Source: Streptomyces sp. NBC_00425 (GTDB lineage: Bacteria; Actinomycetota; Actinomycetes; Streptomycetales; Streptomycetaceae). From it: a DNA stretch of 64,000 nucleotides. The stretch's first letter is position 1. Each line of letters begins with the position of its first letter. Made by a program: the position numbers and the translations under genes. The stretch spans positions 1,364,001 to 1,428,000 of the forward strand of contig NZ_CP107928.1 of NCBI RefSeq assembly GCF_036030735.1, in the 5' to 3' direction. Shown here piece by piece: positions 1 to 7,916 of the stretch. The notes under the pieces were generated by a model. The model worked only from the letters and a program-made list of their open reading frames with translations, was not told where the DNA came from and did not search any database.

Positions 1-454
1 CCAGCTCCCGGTGGGCGTGCAGATGGTCCACGGGCATCGAGAAGAAGCCGTGCACCTGGGGTGAGTGCAGCGTCATGGCGAGCACCCGGTGGACGCCGGC
101 CGCCGCCATCAGGTCGGCGACCAGCCGGCCGCCGAGCGAGATCCGGGGCGCGTCCTTCTTGTCGGAGCGGGCGTAGGAGTAGTGCGGCATGACGACCGTG
201 ATCCGGCCCGCCGACGCGCCCCGGGCGGCGTCGCACATCAGCAGCAGTTCGACGAGGTGTTCCTGGACGGGCCGGACCAGGGGCTGGACGAGGAAGACGT
301 CCCGTTCCCGGCAGTTGGCCTGGAGCTGCACCTCCAGGCAGTCGTTGGCGAACCTGCTGAGACGGGTGGGACTCAGGGGCACGCCGAGGTGGGCACAGAC
401 CTCGGCTGCCAGCTCGGGATGGGCACTGCCGCTGAACACGGAGATGTCTCGCAC
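1..454 (-). CDS. prs: Ribose-phosphate pyrophosphokinase, N-terminal part (cut by window edge)
   Basis: This is the first 151 residues of a PRPP synthetase, which transfers pyrophosphate from ATP to ribose 5-phosphate for nucleotide, histidine and tryptophan synthesis. The translation begins VRDISVFSGSAHPELA and contains FANDCLEVQ, RERDVFLVQ and the ATP-loop-type PHYSYARSDKKD stretch near residue 100, all typical of the family. The rest (about 170 residues) lies left of the window. I chose the GTG because GCGAGGAG lies six bases before it; an in-frame ATG seven codons upstream (first base 475) is the alternative. The gene points away from the DUF4230 gene. Identity is secure; the start is less so. 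Confidence 0.93.
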   Translation of the reverse strand, partial: MRDISVFSGSAHPELAAEVCAHLGVPLSPTRLSRFANDCLEVQLQANCRERDVFLVQPLVRPVQEHLVELLLMCDAARGASAGRITVVMPHYSYARSDKKDAPRISLGGRLVADLMAAAGVHRVLAMTLHSPQVHGFFSMPVDHLHAHREL

Positions 455-939
455 GATCGGCTCCTCGCTGATCATGTCCGGCTGGGGCGGGATCTCCCAT
501 GCTACGGACCGCGTCCGTTCCGCCCACCCGCGCAAGCACGCCGTAATCCACCCGCCTCCTCCCCCGCCCCTGCCGGCCCCCGGAAGGTCCGGTCCCGGCC
601 TGCCGGCGGACCCGTCGGTCCGGCGGACGGGAGGCACGGGGCGGATCGGCCGCCCGGGTGACGTGGCCGGACCCGACCGGGCCCGGTCGCCTTCCGGTCG
701 CGGCGGACCTCGTGGCGGGGGTGACGGGTGGCCGGGCCGGGCCGCCGGAGCGGGAGGCGTCCGAGCAGCCGGACACTGCCCACCGGAGACCGAAGACCGG
801 TTCCGCGGCGGCAAGGACCCCGTGACGGCCTGCGTGCCCGGTGGATCCGTGGTGGATCCGTACGTCACAGGTTGCCAACAAGGCGGTCTGACAGCGCAAT
901 TGGCGGGAATCCGTGTCCTCAGGAAGGAGGGCCGTCCGC
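455..939. other. 485-bp divergent intergenic region
   Basis: No convincing gene is seen here. The region must hold the promoters of the PRPP synthetase gene and the DUF4230 gene. The only clear structure is a direct repeat at 840-861. A strong ribosome site (AGGAAGGAGG, 921-930) belongs to the right-hand gene. Open frames crossing it are GC-driven and have no recognisable protein signature. Confidence 0.6.
840..861. repeat. Tandem direct repeat of 11 bp
   Basis: GGTGGATCCGT occurs twice without spacing, about 80 bp before the DUF4230 start codon. It could be a regulator site or replication slippage; nothing else supports a function. Confidence 0.6.
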
Positions 940-1638
940 ATGACGACTTCCATCGAGCCCACCGAGCCCACCAAGGCCGACAAGCCCGCCAGGCGCCTCC
1001 CCGGCCGCATGCCCGGCTGGGCCAAGGCGCTCACCGCCGTCGTGGTCGTGCTCGTCGTGATGTTCGCCGGGATCCGGCTGAGCCTGCTGCCGGGACTGCG
1101 CGACCTCTTCGGCACCGAGACCCACGACCGTACGGGCCCCGCCCTGCTGCAATCCATCCAGGACATGAGCCGTTACGACGCCGCCTCCGGCAACTTCCAG
1201 GTCGTCGTGGACCTGGAGAAGGACGCCAAGTACCTGCCCGACGCGATCCGCGGCACCCGCACCCTGTACGTCGGGGCGGGCACCGTGGACGCCTATGTCG
1301 ACCTCGGCAAGGTCGGCGACGACGACGTGACGGTCGACGAGGACCGTACCTCCGCCACGCTCCGGCTGCCGCACGCGCGGCTCGGCACCCCGGCGCTCGA
1401 CCCCGACCGCTCCTACGCGGTCTCCAAGCAGCGCGGTCTCCTGGACCGCCTCGGCGACCTCTTCTCCGACAACCCCGGCGGTGAACAGGCCGTGCAGAAG
1501 CTCGCGGTCCGCCACATCGGCGACGCGGCGAAGGAGAGCGAGCTGACCGTGCGGGCCGAGAGCAACACCACCCACATGCTGGAGGGACTGCTGCACTCCC
1601 TCGGCTTCAAGGAGGTGAAGGTGGTGTACGGCTCCTGA
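940..1638 (+). CDS. DUF4230 family membrane-anchored protein
   Basis: The protein (232 aa) has a basic, proline-containing N-terminus, one strong membrane segment at about residues 28-46 (the VVVVLVVMFAG stretch) and an extracytoplasmic C-terminal domain matching the DUF4230 pattern, with FQVVVDLEKDAKYLP and the ending EVKVVYGS. The family has no established reaction; members are single-pass surface proteins. The ATG was chosen because AGGAAGGAGG precedes it by nine bases, whereas the upstream in-frame start has no such site. A strong hairpin follows eleven bases after the stop codon, so the gene is probably transcribed alone. Confidence 0.85.
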   Translation: MTTSIEPTEPTKADKPARRLPGRMPGWAKALTAVVVVLVVMFAGIRLSLLPGLRDLFGTETHDRTGPALLQSIQDMSRYDAASGNFQVVVDLEKDAKYLPDAIRGTRTLYVGAGTVDAYVDLGKVGDDDVTVDEDRTSATLRLPHARLGTPALDPDRSYAVSKQRGLLDRLGDLFSDNPGGEQAVQKLAVRHIGDAAKESELTVRAESNTTHMLEGLLHSLGFKEVKVVYGS

Positions 1639-1648
1639 CCTCCCCCCC

Positions 1649-1677
1649 CCGGCGCCGGACCTCGTGTCCGGCGCCGG
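1649..1677 (+). terminator. Hairpin terminator after the DUF4230 gene
   Basis: A perfect 12-bp stem, CCGGCGCCGGAC paired with GTCCGGCGCCGG, surrounds a five-base loop. It begins eleven bases after the stop codon. There is no T-run, which is common for Streptomyces terminators. Confidence 0.8.
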
Positions 1678-1754
1678 ACGGGTTGGTCGGCATCCTCCGG
1701 GTTTTCGTGGGTAATCGCCCTGTCACGCAGGGAAGTTGACTATTGGAGGACCGC

Positions 1755-2390
1755 ATGGCCCGTGCAGCGCTACGTCCGCTCGCCGCGTTCCGCCCGCGCG
1801 GCGCCGAGGAGCCCGGAAAACCTGGAACACCCGGAAAGCGCTGGAAGCCCTGGAACAGGACCGAGACGCCTCCCCGAACCGGCGGGAAGAGCGGCAGAAG
1901 GACCGGAACGAAGACCGACGCGAAGGCCGGCCGGCCGCTGCCGTTCCCGCTGCGGCTGCTGGCCATGCTGTGCGCCTTCGCGTTCATGGTCGCGTTCGCC
2001 GTCGCGCTCGCCCGCGTCACGCTGGAGCCGTCACCCGCCTCGGTGGCCCTGGTGCACTCCAACCTGCGGCCGGGCGACTCGCTGCGGGCCTATCTGGACC
2101 AGCCGGAACTGCGCGACGCGGTGAAGCAGATCGGCGGCAACCTGCTGCTGGGCGTGCCCTTCGGCGTGCTGGTGCCGGTCGTCGCCCCCCAGGCGCGCGG
2201 CCTGCTGCGCGTGCTGCTGCTCACGGCGGCCGTCATGCTGCTGGTGGAGTTCGCCCAGGGCGCGCTGGTGACCGGACGCGCCTTCGACATCGACGACGTC
2301 ATCCTCAACACGACCGGCGCGCTGATCGGCTATCTGATCCTGGGGCGCCGGGTCGGCCGGGCGGTGCACGCCCGCAAGCCGCGCGCGTGA
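1755..2390 (+). CDS. VanZ family membrane protein
   Basis: The 211-residue product has a long hydrophilic N-terminus rich in Pro, Gly, Lys and Arg (residues 1-63), then a VanZ-type core with about four membrane segments. Typical motifs are GGNLLLGVPFGVL, LLVEFAQG and the acidic FDIDDVILNTTGALIGY. VanZ proteins are integral membrane proteins; the founder gives weak teicoplanin resistance, but most chromosomal members have no known role. ATG follows TTGGAGGA; a TTG four codons earlier is inside that ribosome site and is unlikely. The basic tail is unusual for the family and may be a cytoplasmic contact region. No link with neighbouring genes is evident. Confidence 0.85.
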   Translation: MARAALRPLAAFRPRGAEEPGKPGTPGKRWKPWNRTETPPRTGGKSGRRTGTKTDAKAGRPLPFPLRLLAMLCAFAFMVAFAVALARVTLEPSPASVALVHSNLRPGDSLRAYLDQPELRDAVKQIGGNLLLGVPFGVLVPVVAPQARGLLRVLLLTAAVMLLVEFAQGALVTGRAFDIDDVILNTTGALIGYLILGRRVGRAVHARKPRA

Positions 2391-2421
2391 CAGCGGGGCG
2401 GGGACGAGGGCCGGACCGGCG

Positions 2422-2658
2422 TCAGTGCGGGTTCCAGGTGTACTTGTCCCCGCCCACCCAGCGCACCACGTCCGGGTCGTCGAGGTCGTGCACCGTGATG
2501 CCGTACGCGGCGGCGATCTCGAGGACGTCGGTCACGTCCCTGGCCTCGCCGACCACCTCGGCGTCGATTTCCACGATGCGGAACGGAACGGCGGCGGGCT
2601 GCACCCCCAGCACCATGATCCGCGGTCGGGAGATACGGAGGCTCGCGATTTCGGTCAT
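2422..2658 (-). CDS. Small conserved hypothetical protein (78 aa)
   Basis: The product begins MTEIASLRISRPRI and ends GDKYTWNPH. I do not recognise a named domain, but it resembles short Streptomyces proteins of unknown function. It is acidic in the middle (IVEIDAEVVGEARDVTD) with no signal peptide or membrane segment. There is no Shine-Dalgarno sequence, but TACCCT lies seven bases before the ATG, so the message may be leaderless. It converges with the VanZ gene. Confidence 0.7.
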   Translation of the reverse strand: MTEIASLRISRPRIMVLGVQPAAVPFRIVEIDAEVVGEARDVTDVLEIAAAYGITVHDLDDPDVVRWVGGDKYTWNPH

Positions 2659-2788
2659 GACATAGAGGGTAGAGCGGAACCAATCGCCACGAATCATTCG
2701 ATCACGGACATGAGGGCAGCACGGCCGCGTCGTCTCCCCGACGTGCGGTCCGCGCGCGGGCGGGGAACTCTGGAGCCAGGAGGTGGCG

Positions 2789-3829
2789 ATGGACCCCGTC
2801 GAGGCCCTGGACCGGATCGCCTTCCTGCTGGAGCGGTCGCTGGCCCCCACCTACCGGGTGCGCGCGTTCCGCACGGCGGGCCGCGTGCTGCGCGAGCTGC
2901 CCGCCGCGGAGGTCGAGCAGCGCGCGGCCGCCGGGACGCTGGAGTCCCTGAAGGGCGTGGGCCCCAAGACCGCCCAGGTGGTGCGCGAGGCGCTGGCCGG
3001 GCAACAGCCGTCGTACCTGACGAAGGTGGAGGACGAAGCCGGCCGGCCGCTCACGGAGGGCGCGGGGACCGGGCTGCGGGCGCTGCTGCGGGGAGACTGC
3101 CATGTCCACTCCGACTGGTCGGACGGCGGCAGCCCGATCGAGGAGATGGGCCGGACGGCGGCGGCCCTCGGCCACGATTGGGCCGTGCTCACCGACCACT
3201 CGCCGCGGCTGACGGTGGCCCGCGGCCTGTCCCCCGAGCGGCTGCGCCACCAGCTGGACGTGGTCGAGGAGCTCAACGCGACCTGGGCGCCCTTCCGGCT
3301 GCTGACCGGCATCGAGTGCGACATCCTCGACGACGGGTCCCTCGACCAGGAGCCGGAGCTGCTGGAGCGGCTCGACGTGGTCGTGGTGTCCGTGCACTCC
3401 AAACTGCGCATGGAGGCCCGGGCGATGACGCGCCGCATGGTCAGGGCCGTGCGCGATCCGCACGCCGACGTGCTCGGCCACTGCACCGGACGGCTGGTGG
3501 GCGGGCGCGGGCGGCTGGAGTCGGAGTTCGACGCGGACGAGGTGTTCGCGGCGTGCGCCGAGTCCGGCACGGCCGTGGAGATCAACAGCCGGCCCGAGCG
3601 GCTCGACCCGCCGCGCCGGCTGCTGCGCCGGGCGGTGGCCGCGGGCACGCTGTTCTCCGTCGACACCGACGCGCACGCGCCGGGCCAGCTGGACTGGCAG
3701 ATCCTCGGCTGTGCGCGGGCCGAGGAGTGCGAGGTGCCCGCCGAGCGGGTCGTCACCGCCTGGCCGCTCGATGACCTGCTCGCCTGGACGCACGAGGGGC
3801 GGACGCCGGCGGGAGTGGCGGGCCGCTGA
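2789..3829 (+). CDS. Helix-hairpin-helix plus PHP domain protein (PolX-like without polymerase core)
   Basis: Residues 1-75 form a PolX-like helical region with a helix-hairpin-helix (LKGVGPKTAQVV). Residues from about 100 to 330 form a PHP metal-dependent phosphoesterase domain with the metal-site motifs DCHVHSDWSDG, LTDHSPR, GIECDIL, VVSVHSK, GHCTG and DTDAHA. Bacterial family-X polymerases join a nucleotidyltransferase core to a PHP exonuclease domain; here the 346-residue protein keeps the DNA-binding hairpins and the phosphoesterase but lacks the polymerase palm. I infer a DNA-end or nucleotide phosphoesterase. AGGAGG lies six bases before the ATG; the in-frame GTG two codons upstream overlaps it. 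Confidence 0.85.
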   Translation: MDPVEALDRIAFLLERSLAPTYRVRAFRTAGRVLRELPAAEVEQRAAAGTLESLKGVGPKTAQVVREALAGQQPSYLTKVEDEAGRPLTEGAGTGLRALLRGDCHVHSDWSDGGSPIEEMGRTAAALGHDWAVLTDHSPRLTVARGLSPERLRHQLDVVEELNATWAPFRLLTGIECDILDDGSLDQEPELLERLDVVVVSVHSKLRMEARAMTRRMVRAVRDPHADVLGHCTGRLVGGRGRLESEFDADEVFAACAESGTAVEINSRPERLDPPRRLLRRAVAAGTLFSVDTDAHAPGQLDWQILGCARAEECEVPAERVVTAWPLDDLLAWTHEGRTPAGVAGR

Positions 3830-3868
3830 GGTGGTACCCGGCGGGTGGCTCGAGAGAGAGGATCCGAG

Positions 3869-4537
3869 ATGACACGCGCCGCCGTGTTCGACGTCGACGG
3901 CACCCTGGTCGACACCAACCACCTGCATGTCGTCACCTGGTGGGAGGCCTTCCGGCAGGCGGGCCACCGGGTGCCGATGCACGCCGTGCACCGGGCCGTC
4001 GGCCTCGGTTCCGACGACCTGATCGCCCACCTGCTCGGCGAGGACCGGGACACGGACGCGGACTCGGAGCTCAGCGCCGCCCACAAGGCGCTCTACGGCC
4101 AGTACTTCGACCGGCTGCCGCCGCTGCGGGACGCCGGGCGGCTGCTGCGCCGGCTGCGCGACGACGGCTGGACGGTGGTGCTCGCCACCTCGGCGAGCGG
4201 GTCCGAGCTGTCGGCCCTGCGCGGCGCCATCGACGCCGACGACGCCATCGCCGCGACCGCGAGCGCGGACGACGTCGAGGCGGGCAAGCCCTCCCCGGAG
4301 CCGGTGGCCCACGCCCTGGAACTGGTCGGGGCGTCCGCCGAGGGGGCCGTGTTCGTCGGCGACACCGTGTGGGACATGCAGGCCGGCCGCCGGGCCGGGG
4401 TGCGCTGCGTGGGCCTCCTGTGCGGCGGCATCCCCCGCGCCGACCTGACGGAGGCGGGCGCGGAGACGGTGTACGACGACCCGGCCGACCTTCTGGCGTC
4501 CCTGTCGGTGAGCCCGCTCGGCCGGACGGCGGGGTGA
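3869..4537 (+). CDS. HAD-superfamily hydrolase (phosphatase/phosphoglycolate-phosphatase-like)
   Basis: The 222-residue protein has all HAD motifs: FDVDGTLVDT near the N-terminus with the nucleophile Asp, LATSASGS for motif II, GKPSPEP with the motif III Lys, and VGDTVWDM for motif IV. A helical cap lies between motifs I and II, as in phosphoglycolate phosphatase and beta-phosphoglucomutase relatives. The substrate cannot be read from the sequence. A purine-rich stretch (GAGAGAGAGGA) precedes the ATG. It lies 39 bp after the PHP gene and may be co-transcribed. A hairpin about 190 bp downstream may end the transcript. Confidence 0.88.
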   Translation: MTRAAVFDVDGTLVDTNHLHVVTWWEAFRQAGHRVPMHAVHRAVGLGSDDLIAHLLGEDRDTDADSELSAAHKALYGQYFDRLPPLRDAGRLLRRLRDDGWTVVLATSASGSELSALRGAIDADDAIAATASADDVEAGKPSPEPVAHALELVGASAEGAVFVGDTVWDMQAGRRAGVRCVGLLCGGIPRADLTEAGAETVYDDPADLLASLSVSPLGRTAG

Positions 4538-4725
4538 TGGACGTCACCGGGCCCCGCCGTGAACCGGGGAACACCCATGAGTGGTTACCCGTTGAACAAA
4601 CCGTGGGTGCGGACGGGACAGTGTCCCCGGGCCTCACCTTCTGCCCACGGGGACGATCGTCCGGCTGAAGCCCTGTGGAGCGTCTCGCCGAGAGGCGACC
4701 GCCGTGCGCACCCACGCATCGACCG

Positions 4726-4756
4726 CCCCGACCGTGATTCCCCCGTCCGGTCGGGG
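4726..4756 (+). terminator. Probable terminator hairpin
   Basis: CCCCGACC pairs with GGTCGGGG across a 15-base loop, followed by CTCTTCTCT. It sits between the HAD gene and the promoter of the SDR gene. Confidence 0.5.
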
Positions 4757-4792
4757 CTCTTCTCTGCCCGGCCCGCCCCGGGGCACGGGCGC

Positions 4793-4823
4793 TTGACTTC
4801 GAGCGCACTCCAATTCGTAGCGT
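4793..4823 (+). promoter_or_regulatory. SDR promoter with 19-bp spacer and MerR-type dyad
   Basis: TTGACT (4793-4798) and TAGCGT (4818-4823) are separated by 19 bp, the long spacer typical of MerR-controlled promoters. An imperfect dyad, TTCGAG-CGCA-CTCCAA, fills the spacer. The -10 element ends six bases before the SDR ATG, so the transcript is likely leaderless. No MerR gene lies nearby. Confidence 0.6.
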
Positions 4824-4829
4824 TCCGGC

Positions 4830-5798
4830 ATGAGCACTGCACAGCACAAGATCGGCTCGGGGTTCGACGCCCACAGCACCGCCGACGACGTCCTCGCCGG
4901 CGTCGACCTGACCGGACGGCTCGCGATCGTCACCGGCGGCTACTCCGGGCTGGGCCTGGAGACGACACGCTCGCTCACCCGCGCCGGCGCCCACGTCGTC
5001 GTCCCCGCCCGACGCCCGGACACCGCCCGCGAGGCCCTGGACGGCCTCGACGGCGTCGAGGTGGACGAACTGGACCTGGCCGACCTGGACAGCGTGCGCG
5101 GCTTCGCCGACCGCTTCCTCGCCTCCGGCCGCACCGTCGATCTCCTCATCGGCAACGCCGGCGTGATGGCCTGCCCCGAGACCCGTGTCGGGCCCGGCTG
5201 GGAGGCGCAGTTCGCCACCAACCACCTCGGCCACTTCGCCCTCGTCAACCGGCTGTGGCCCGCGATCGAGCCCAACGGGGCCCGTGTGGTCGCGGTGTCC
5301 TCCCGCGGCCACCACTTCTCCGGCATGCGCTGGGACGACGTCCACTGGCGGCGCGGCTACGACAAGTGGCAGGCGTACGGGCAGGCCAAGACCGCGAACG
5401 TGCTGTTCGCCGGCCACCTGGACCGGCTCGCCCGCGACCGGGGCGTGCGGGCCTTCTCGCTGCACCCAGGCGGCATCATCACACCCCTCCAGCGGCACCT
5501 GCCCAAGGAGGAGATGATCGAGCGGGGCTGGATCGACGAGGAGGGCAACGTCATCGCCCAGGAGGGCTTCAAGTCTGCGCAGCAGGGCGCCGCCACCCAG
5601 GTCTGGGCGGCCACCTCGGCGCAGCTCGACGGGATGGGCGGGGTCTATCTCGAGGACTGCGACGTCGCCGAGCCCGCGGGCGCGGACGACGAGCGCACCG
5701 GCGTCAAGGAGTGGGCGACCGACCCGGAGCAGGCGGCCCGGCTGTGGGAGCTGTCCGCCGAGCTGACGGGCGTGAACGCGTTCTCCGGCCGGCGATAG
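4830..5798 (+). CDS. Short-chain dehydrogenase/reductase (retinol-dehydrogenase-like)
   Basis: A 322-residue classical SDR with the nucleotide-binding TGGYSGLG near residue 35, NAG in GNAGVMA, the catalytic Ser in VSSRG and YGQAK supplying catalytic Tyr and Lys. The HPGG motif after the active site and the insertion with YLEDCD match the retinol dehydrogenase/WW-oxidoreductase-like SDRs of actinobacteria. It should reduce or oxidise a lipophilic carbonyl or alcohol with NAD(P)H, but the substrate is unknown. There is no Shine-Dalgarno site; the promoter -10 box directly precedes the ATG. The MerR-type promoter suggests induction by a small molecule or redox stress. Confidence 0.9.
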   Translation: MSTAQHKIGSGFDAHSTADDVLAGVDLTGRLAIVTGGYSGLGLETTRSLTRAGAHVVVPARRPDTAREALDGLDGVEVDELDLADLDSVRGFADRFLASGRTVDLLIGNAGVMACPETRVGPGWEAQFATNHLGHFALVNRLWPAIEPNGARVVAVSSRGHHFSGMRWDDVHWRRGYDKWQAYGQAKTANVLFAGHLDRLARDRGVRAFSLHPGGIITPLQRHLPKEEMIERGWIDEEGNVIAQEGFKSAQQGAATQVWAATSAQLDGMGGVYLEDCDVAEPAGADDERTGVKEWATDPEQAARLWELSAELTGVNAFSGRR

Positions 5799-5877
5799 AC
5801 GACGTCACCGGCACTGGGCAGCGTGCCCGCGAGCACGGCCATGAGCGGATCGGCTCGGCCGTACCGACGGGGGCCGC

Positions 5878-6135
5878 TCAGGCGGACGGCTCTTCGGGCA
5901 CGGGCTCGTCGGACTGGTCGATGTCCGTGTGCGACGCCCCCGGGGACGCGCCCTTGCGGCCGGCGCCCGACTCGTCGGTGTCGGGGACGTCCGCGGCCTC
6001 GGCGGGCTTCGCCGACCGATCCGGCCCGGCGATGTCCCAGGGGTCCTCCGCGTCCGCGTCGGCCTGCTGGTCCGGCAGGTCGCGCGGGACGGGTGCGCTG
6101 GTCTCGTCCGGGCCTTCGAGGCGGTGTGCGGCCAC
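5878..6135 (-). CDS. Small acidic hypothetical protein (85 aa)
   Basis: The product starts VAAHRLEGPDETSAP and is rich in Asp, Glu, Pro and Ser, with no membrane segment and probably little fold. GGGAGG lies five bases before the GTG. The codon bias fits a real Streptomyces gene. I do not recognise a family; similar short acidic proteins are often annotated as hypothetical in Streptomyces. It is on its own between the SDR and ROK genes. Confidence 0.6.
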   Translation of the reverse strand: MAAHRLEGPDETSAPVPRDLPDQQADADAEDPWDIAGPDRSAKPAEAADVPDTDESGAGRKGASPGASHTDIDQSDEPVPEEPSA

Positions 6136-6512
6136 GACGGCCTCCCTTCGCGGTGGTGCTGGCGCCGGACGCCGTCCGTCCGGCACCACGCGAGTACCTC
6201 CCGGGCGGCCGGCGAAACGTGACGCGGGTCGGCGTGAGCGGGGCGGAGGCGAGCCGGGAGTGTCCGACCAGCCGCCGCCGGGAGGGCGGGCAGCTGCCCG
6301 GCAGGAGCCGGGGGGTACGGCGGTTCGAGGGGCCGCGGGGTCATGTGCGCGGACAGCCGCGGCGGGGCTGCCGTCTCGGGCCGGCGGACGGCCCCCCTTC
6401 GGCGTCCGGCGAACCCATCGGCGCCGGGACGGCCCTTCGGCGCCGGCGACGCAGACGAATCCCGTCGGCGCCGACACCGCGACGGGCCCCTCGGCATGGC
6501 GCGGCGGGCGCC
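6136..6512. other. 377-bp intergenic region with imperfect repeats
   Basis: No gene is supported. An imperfect direct repeat (6386-6412 and 6427-6449, sharing GGACGGCCC and TTCGGCG) and three copies of the palindromic core CGGCGCCG lie here, including a perfect TCGGCGCCGA at 6465-6474. Stem-loops are likely in either strand. This could terminate the ROK transcript or encode a small RNA; neither can be decided by reading. Confidence 0.45.
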
Positions 6513-7820
6513 TCAGCGTGGGGCGCGTTCCTCCAGCACCGTGCGCCAGGCCGGCGCCGGGCCGATGGGGACGGGGTCGGGGCGACGGCCGCCGCGGGCG
6601 AAGAAGTCGGCGAGCGGGAGGATCGCCGCGCCGACGGTGACGGCGTCGGGGCCGAGCCGGCCGAGCTCGACGCTGACCTTCTGCGCGGGGTGGCGCAGCG
6701 CGTACGCGGTGGCATGCCGGCGCACGGCCGGCAGGAAGCGGGCGCCGAGCTGGAGGCCGGCCCAGCCGCCGATGAGGATGCGCTCGGGCTGGAAGAGGTT
6801 GATCAGGTCGGAGAGGCCTGCGCCCAGGTACTCCGCCGTCTCCTCCAGCACCGCGAGCGCCACCGGGTCGGGGGTCCGCCCGCCGTCGGCGGTGTCGCCG
6901 TCCAGCGGGTAGGCGGCGGCGAGCATCGCCGTCAGCGCCGTCTCCTCGTCCGCGCCCTCCGGCGGCCGGCCGCCGGCCTCGCGCCAGCGCTCCAGCAGCG
7001 CCTCCGCGCCGGCGTACGCCTCCAGACAGCCGAGGGCGCCGCACCGGCAGCGGCGGCCGCGCACCCGCACGGTGAGGTGTCCCCACTCGACAGCCCGGCC
7101 GTGCTCCACCTCGGGGGTCACGAGGCAGGCCCCGACGCCCGAGCCGAAGAGGACGACGACAGCGTTGTGCGCGCCGCGTCCGCCGCCGAACCACATCTCG
7201 GCCTGGCCGAGGGTCTTCGCGCCGTTGTCGATGAAGTACGGGACCGACTCGGGGAGAAGGGAGCCCTCGCGCAACAGCTCCTCCAGCGGGACGGCGTCCC
7301 AGCCGATGGTCTGACCGTGCACCACCGCGCCGCGCCCGGGGGTGTGCTCGACGATGCCGGGGACGCCGATGCCGACGCCCAGAAGCTGTTCGGGGCCGAC
7401 GGAGGCCGCCGCCAGCACCTCGGCCACGCCGTCGCGGATGTGACCGACGATGCCGTCGACCTCGTACCGCCGCTGCTCCAACGGCTTCTCCACGCGCGCG
7501 AGTTCGGTCAGCGTCAGGTCGAACAGCTCGATCCGCACCCGGGTCTCGCCGACGTCCACTCCGATCATGTGGCCGCTGCCGGGGGCCGCCCGCAGCAGGA
7601 TGCGGGGGCGGCCCCCGTCGGAGTCGACGCTGCCGGCCTCCTCCACCAGACCGTCCGCGACCAGCTCGGCGACGACGTTGCTGATCGAGCCGGAGCTCAG
7701 ACCGGTGGCCGGGCCGAGCTCGAAACGGCTCAACGGGCCGTCGAAGTACAGCCGCTGCAGCACAGCCGTGCGGTTCGCCCGCCTCAGGTCGCGTACCGTG
7801 CGCCCGCTCCGCCCCGTCAT
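6513..7820 (-). CDS. ROK family transcriptional regulator
   Basis: The 435-residue protein has an N-terminal winged helix (RANRTAVLQRLYFDGPLSRFEL, then GLSSGSISNVVAELV) followed by a ROK sugar-kinase-like domain with DVGETRVRIEL, GVGIGVPGIV and a zinc-type cluster CRCGALGCLEAY. Such proteins are repressors of sugar uptake and use genes, with the kinase-fold domain sensing a sugar. GGAGGGAGCGAC precedes the ATG; an upstream in-frame start lacks a ribosome site. A 23-bp palindrome about 75 bp upstream of the start is a probable operator for self-control. No sugar gene is adjacent, so its regulon is elsewhere or includes the APH-like kinase upstream. Confidence 0.9.
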   Translation of the reverse strand: MTGRSGRTVRDLRRANRTAVLQRLYFDGPLSRFELGPATGLSSGSISNVVAELVADGLVEEAGSVDSDGGRPRILLRAAPGSGHMIGVDVGETRVRIELFDLTLTELARVEKPLEQRRYEVDGIVGHIRDGVAEVLAAASVGPEQLLGVGIGVPGIVEHTPGRGAVVHGQTIGWDAVPLEELLREGSLLPESVPYFIDNGAKTLGQAEMWFGGGRGAHNAVVVLFGSGVGACLVTPEVEHGRAVEWGHLTVRVRGRRCRCGALGCLEAYAGAEALLERWREAGGRPPEGADEETALTAMLAAAYPLDGDTADGGRTPDPVALAVLEETAEYLGAGLSDLINLFQPERILIGGWAGLQLGARFLPAVRRHATAYALRHPAQKVSVELGRLGPDAVTVGAAILPLADFFARGGRRPDPVPIGPAPAWRTVLEERAPR

Positions 7821-7893
7821 GTCGCTCCCTCCGAGCCCTGCCCGACCTGCAACATACCTCTGCGGACGGGCTGGGCGCGACATTCGTCCAACC

Positions 7894-7916
7894 CTTAGTT
7901 CACGATGTGAGCTAAG
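7894..7916. promoter_or_regulatory. Palindromic operator, probably for the ROK regulator
   Basis: CTTAGTTCAC and GTGAGCTAAG are inverted repeats around GAT with a single mismatch pair. The site is AT-rich compared with its surroundings and overlaps the stop codon of the APH-like gene, 75-95 bp upstream of the ROK start. Confidence 0.65.
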
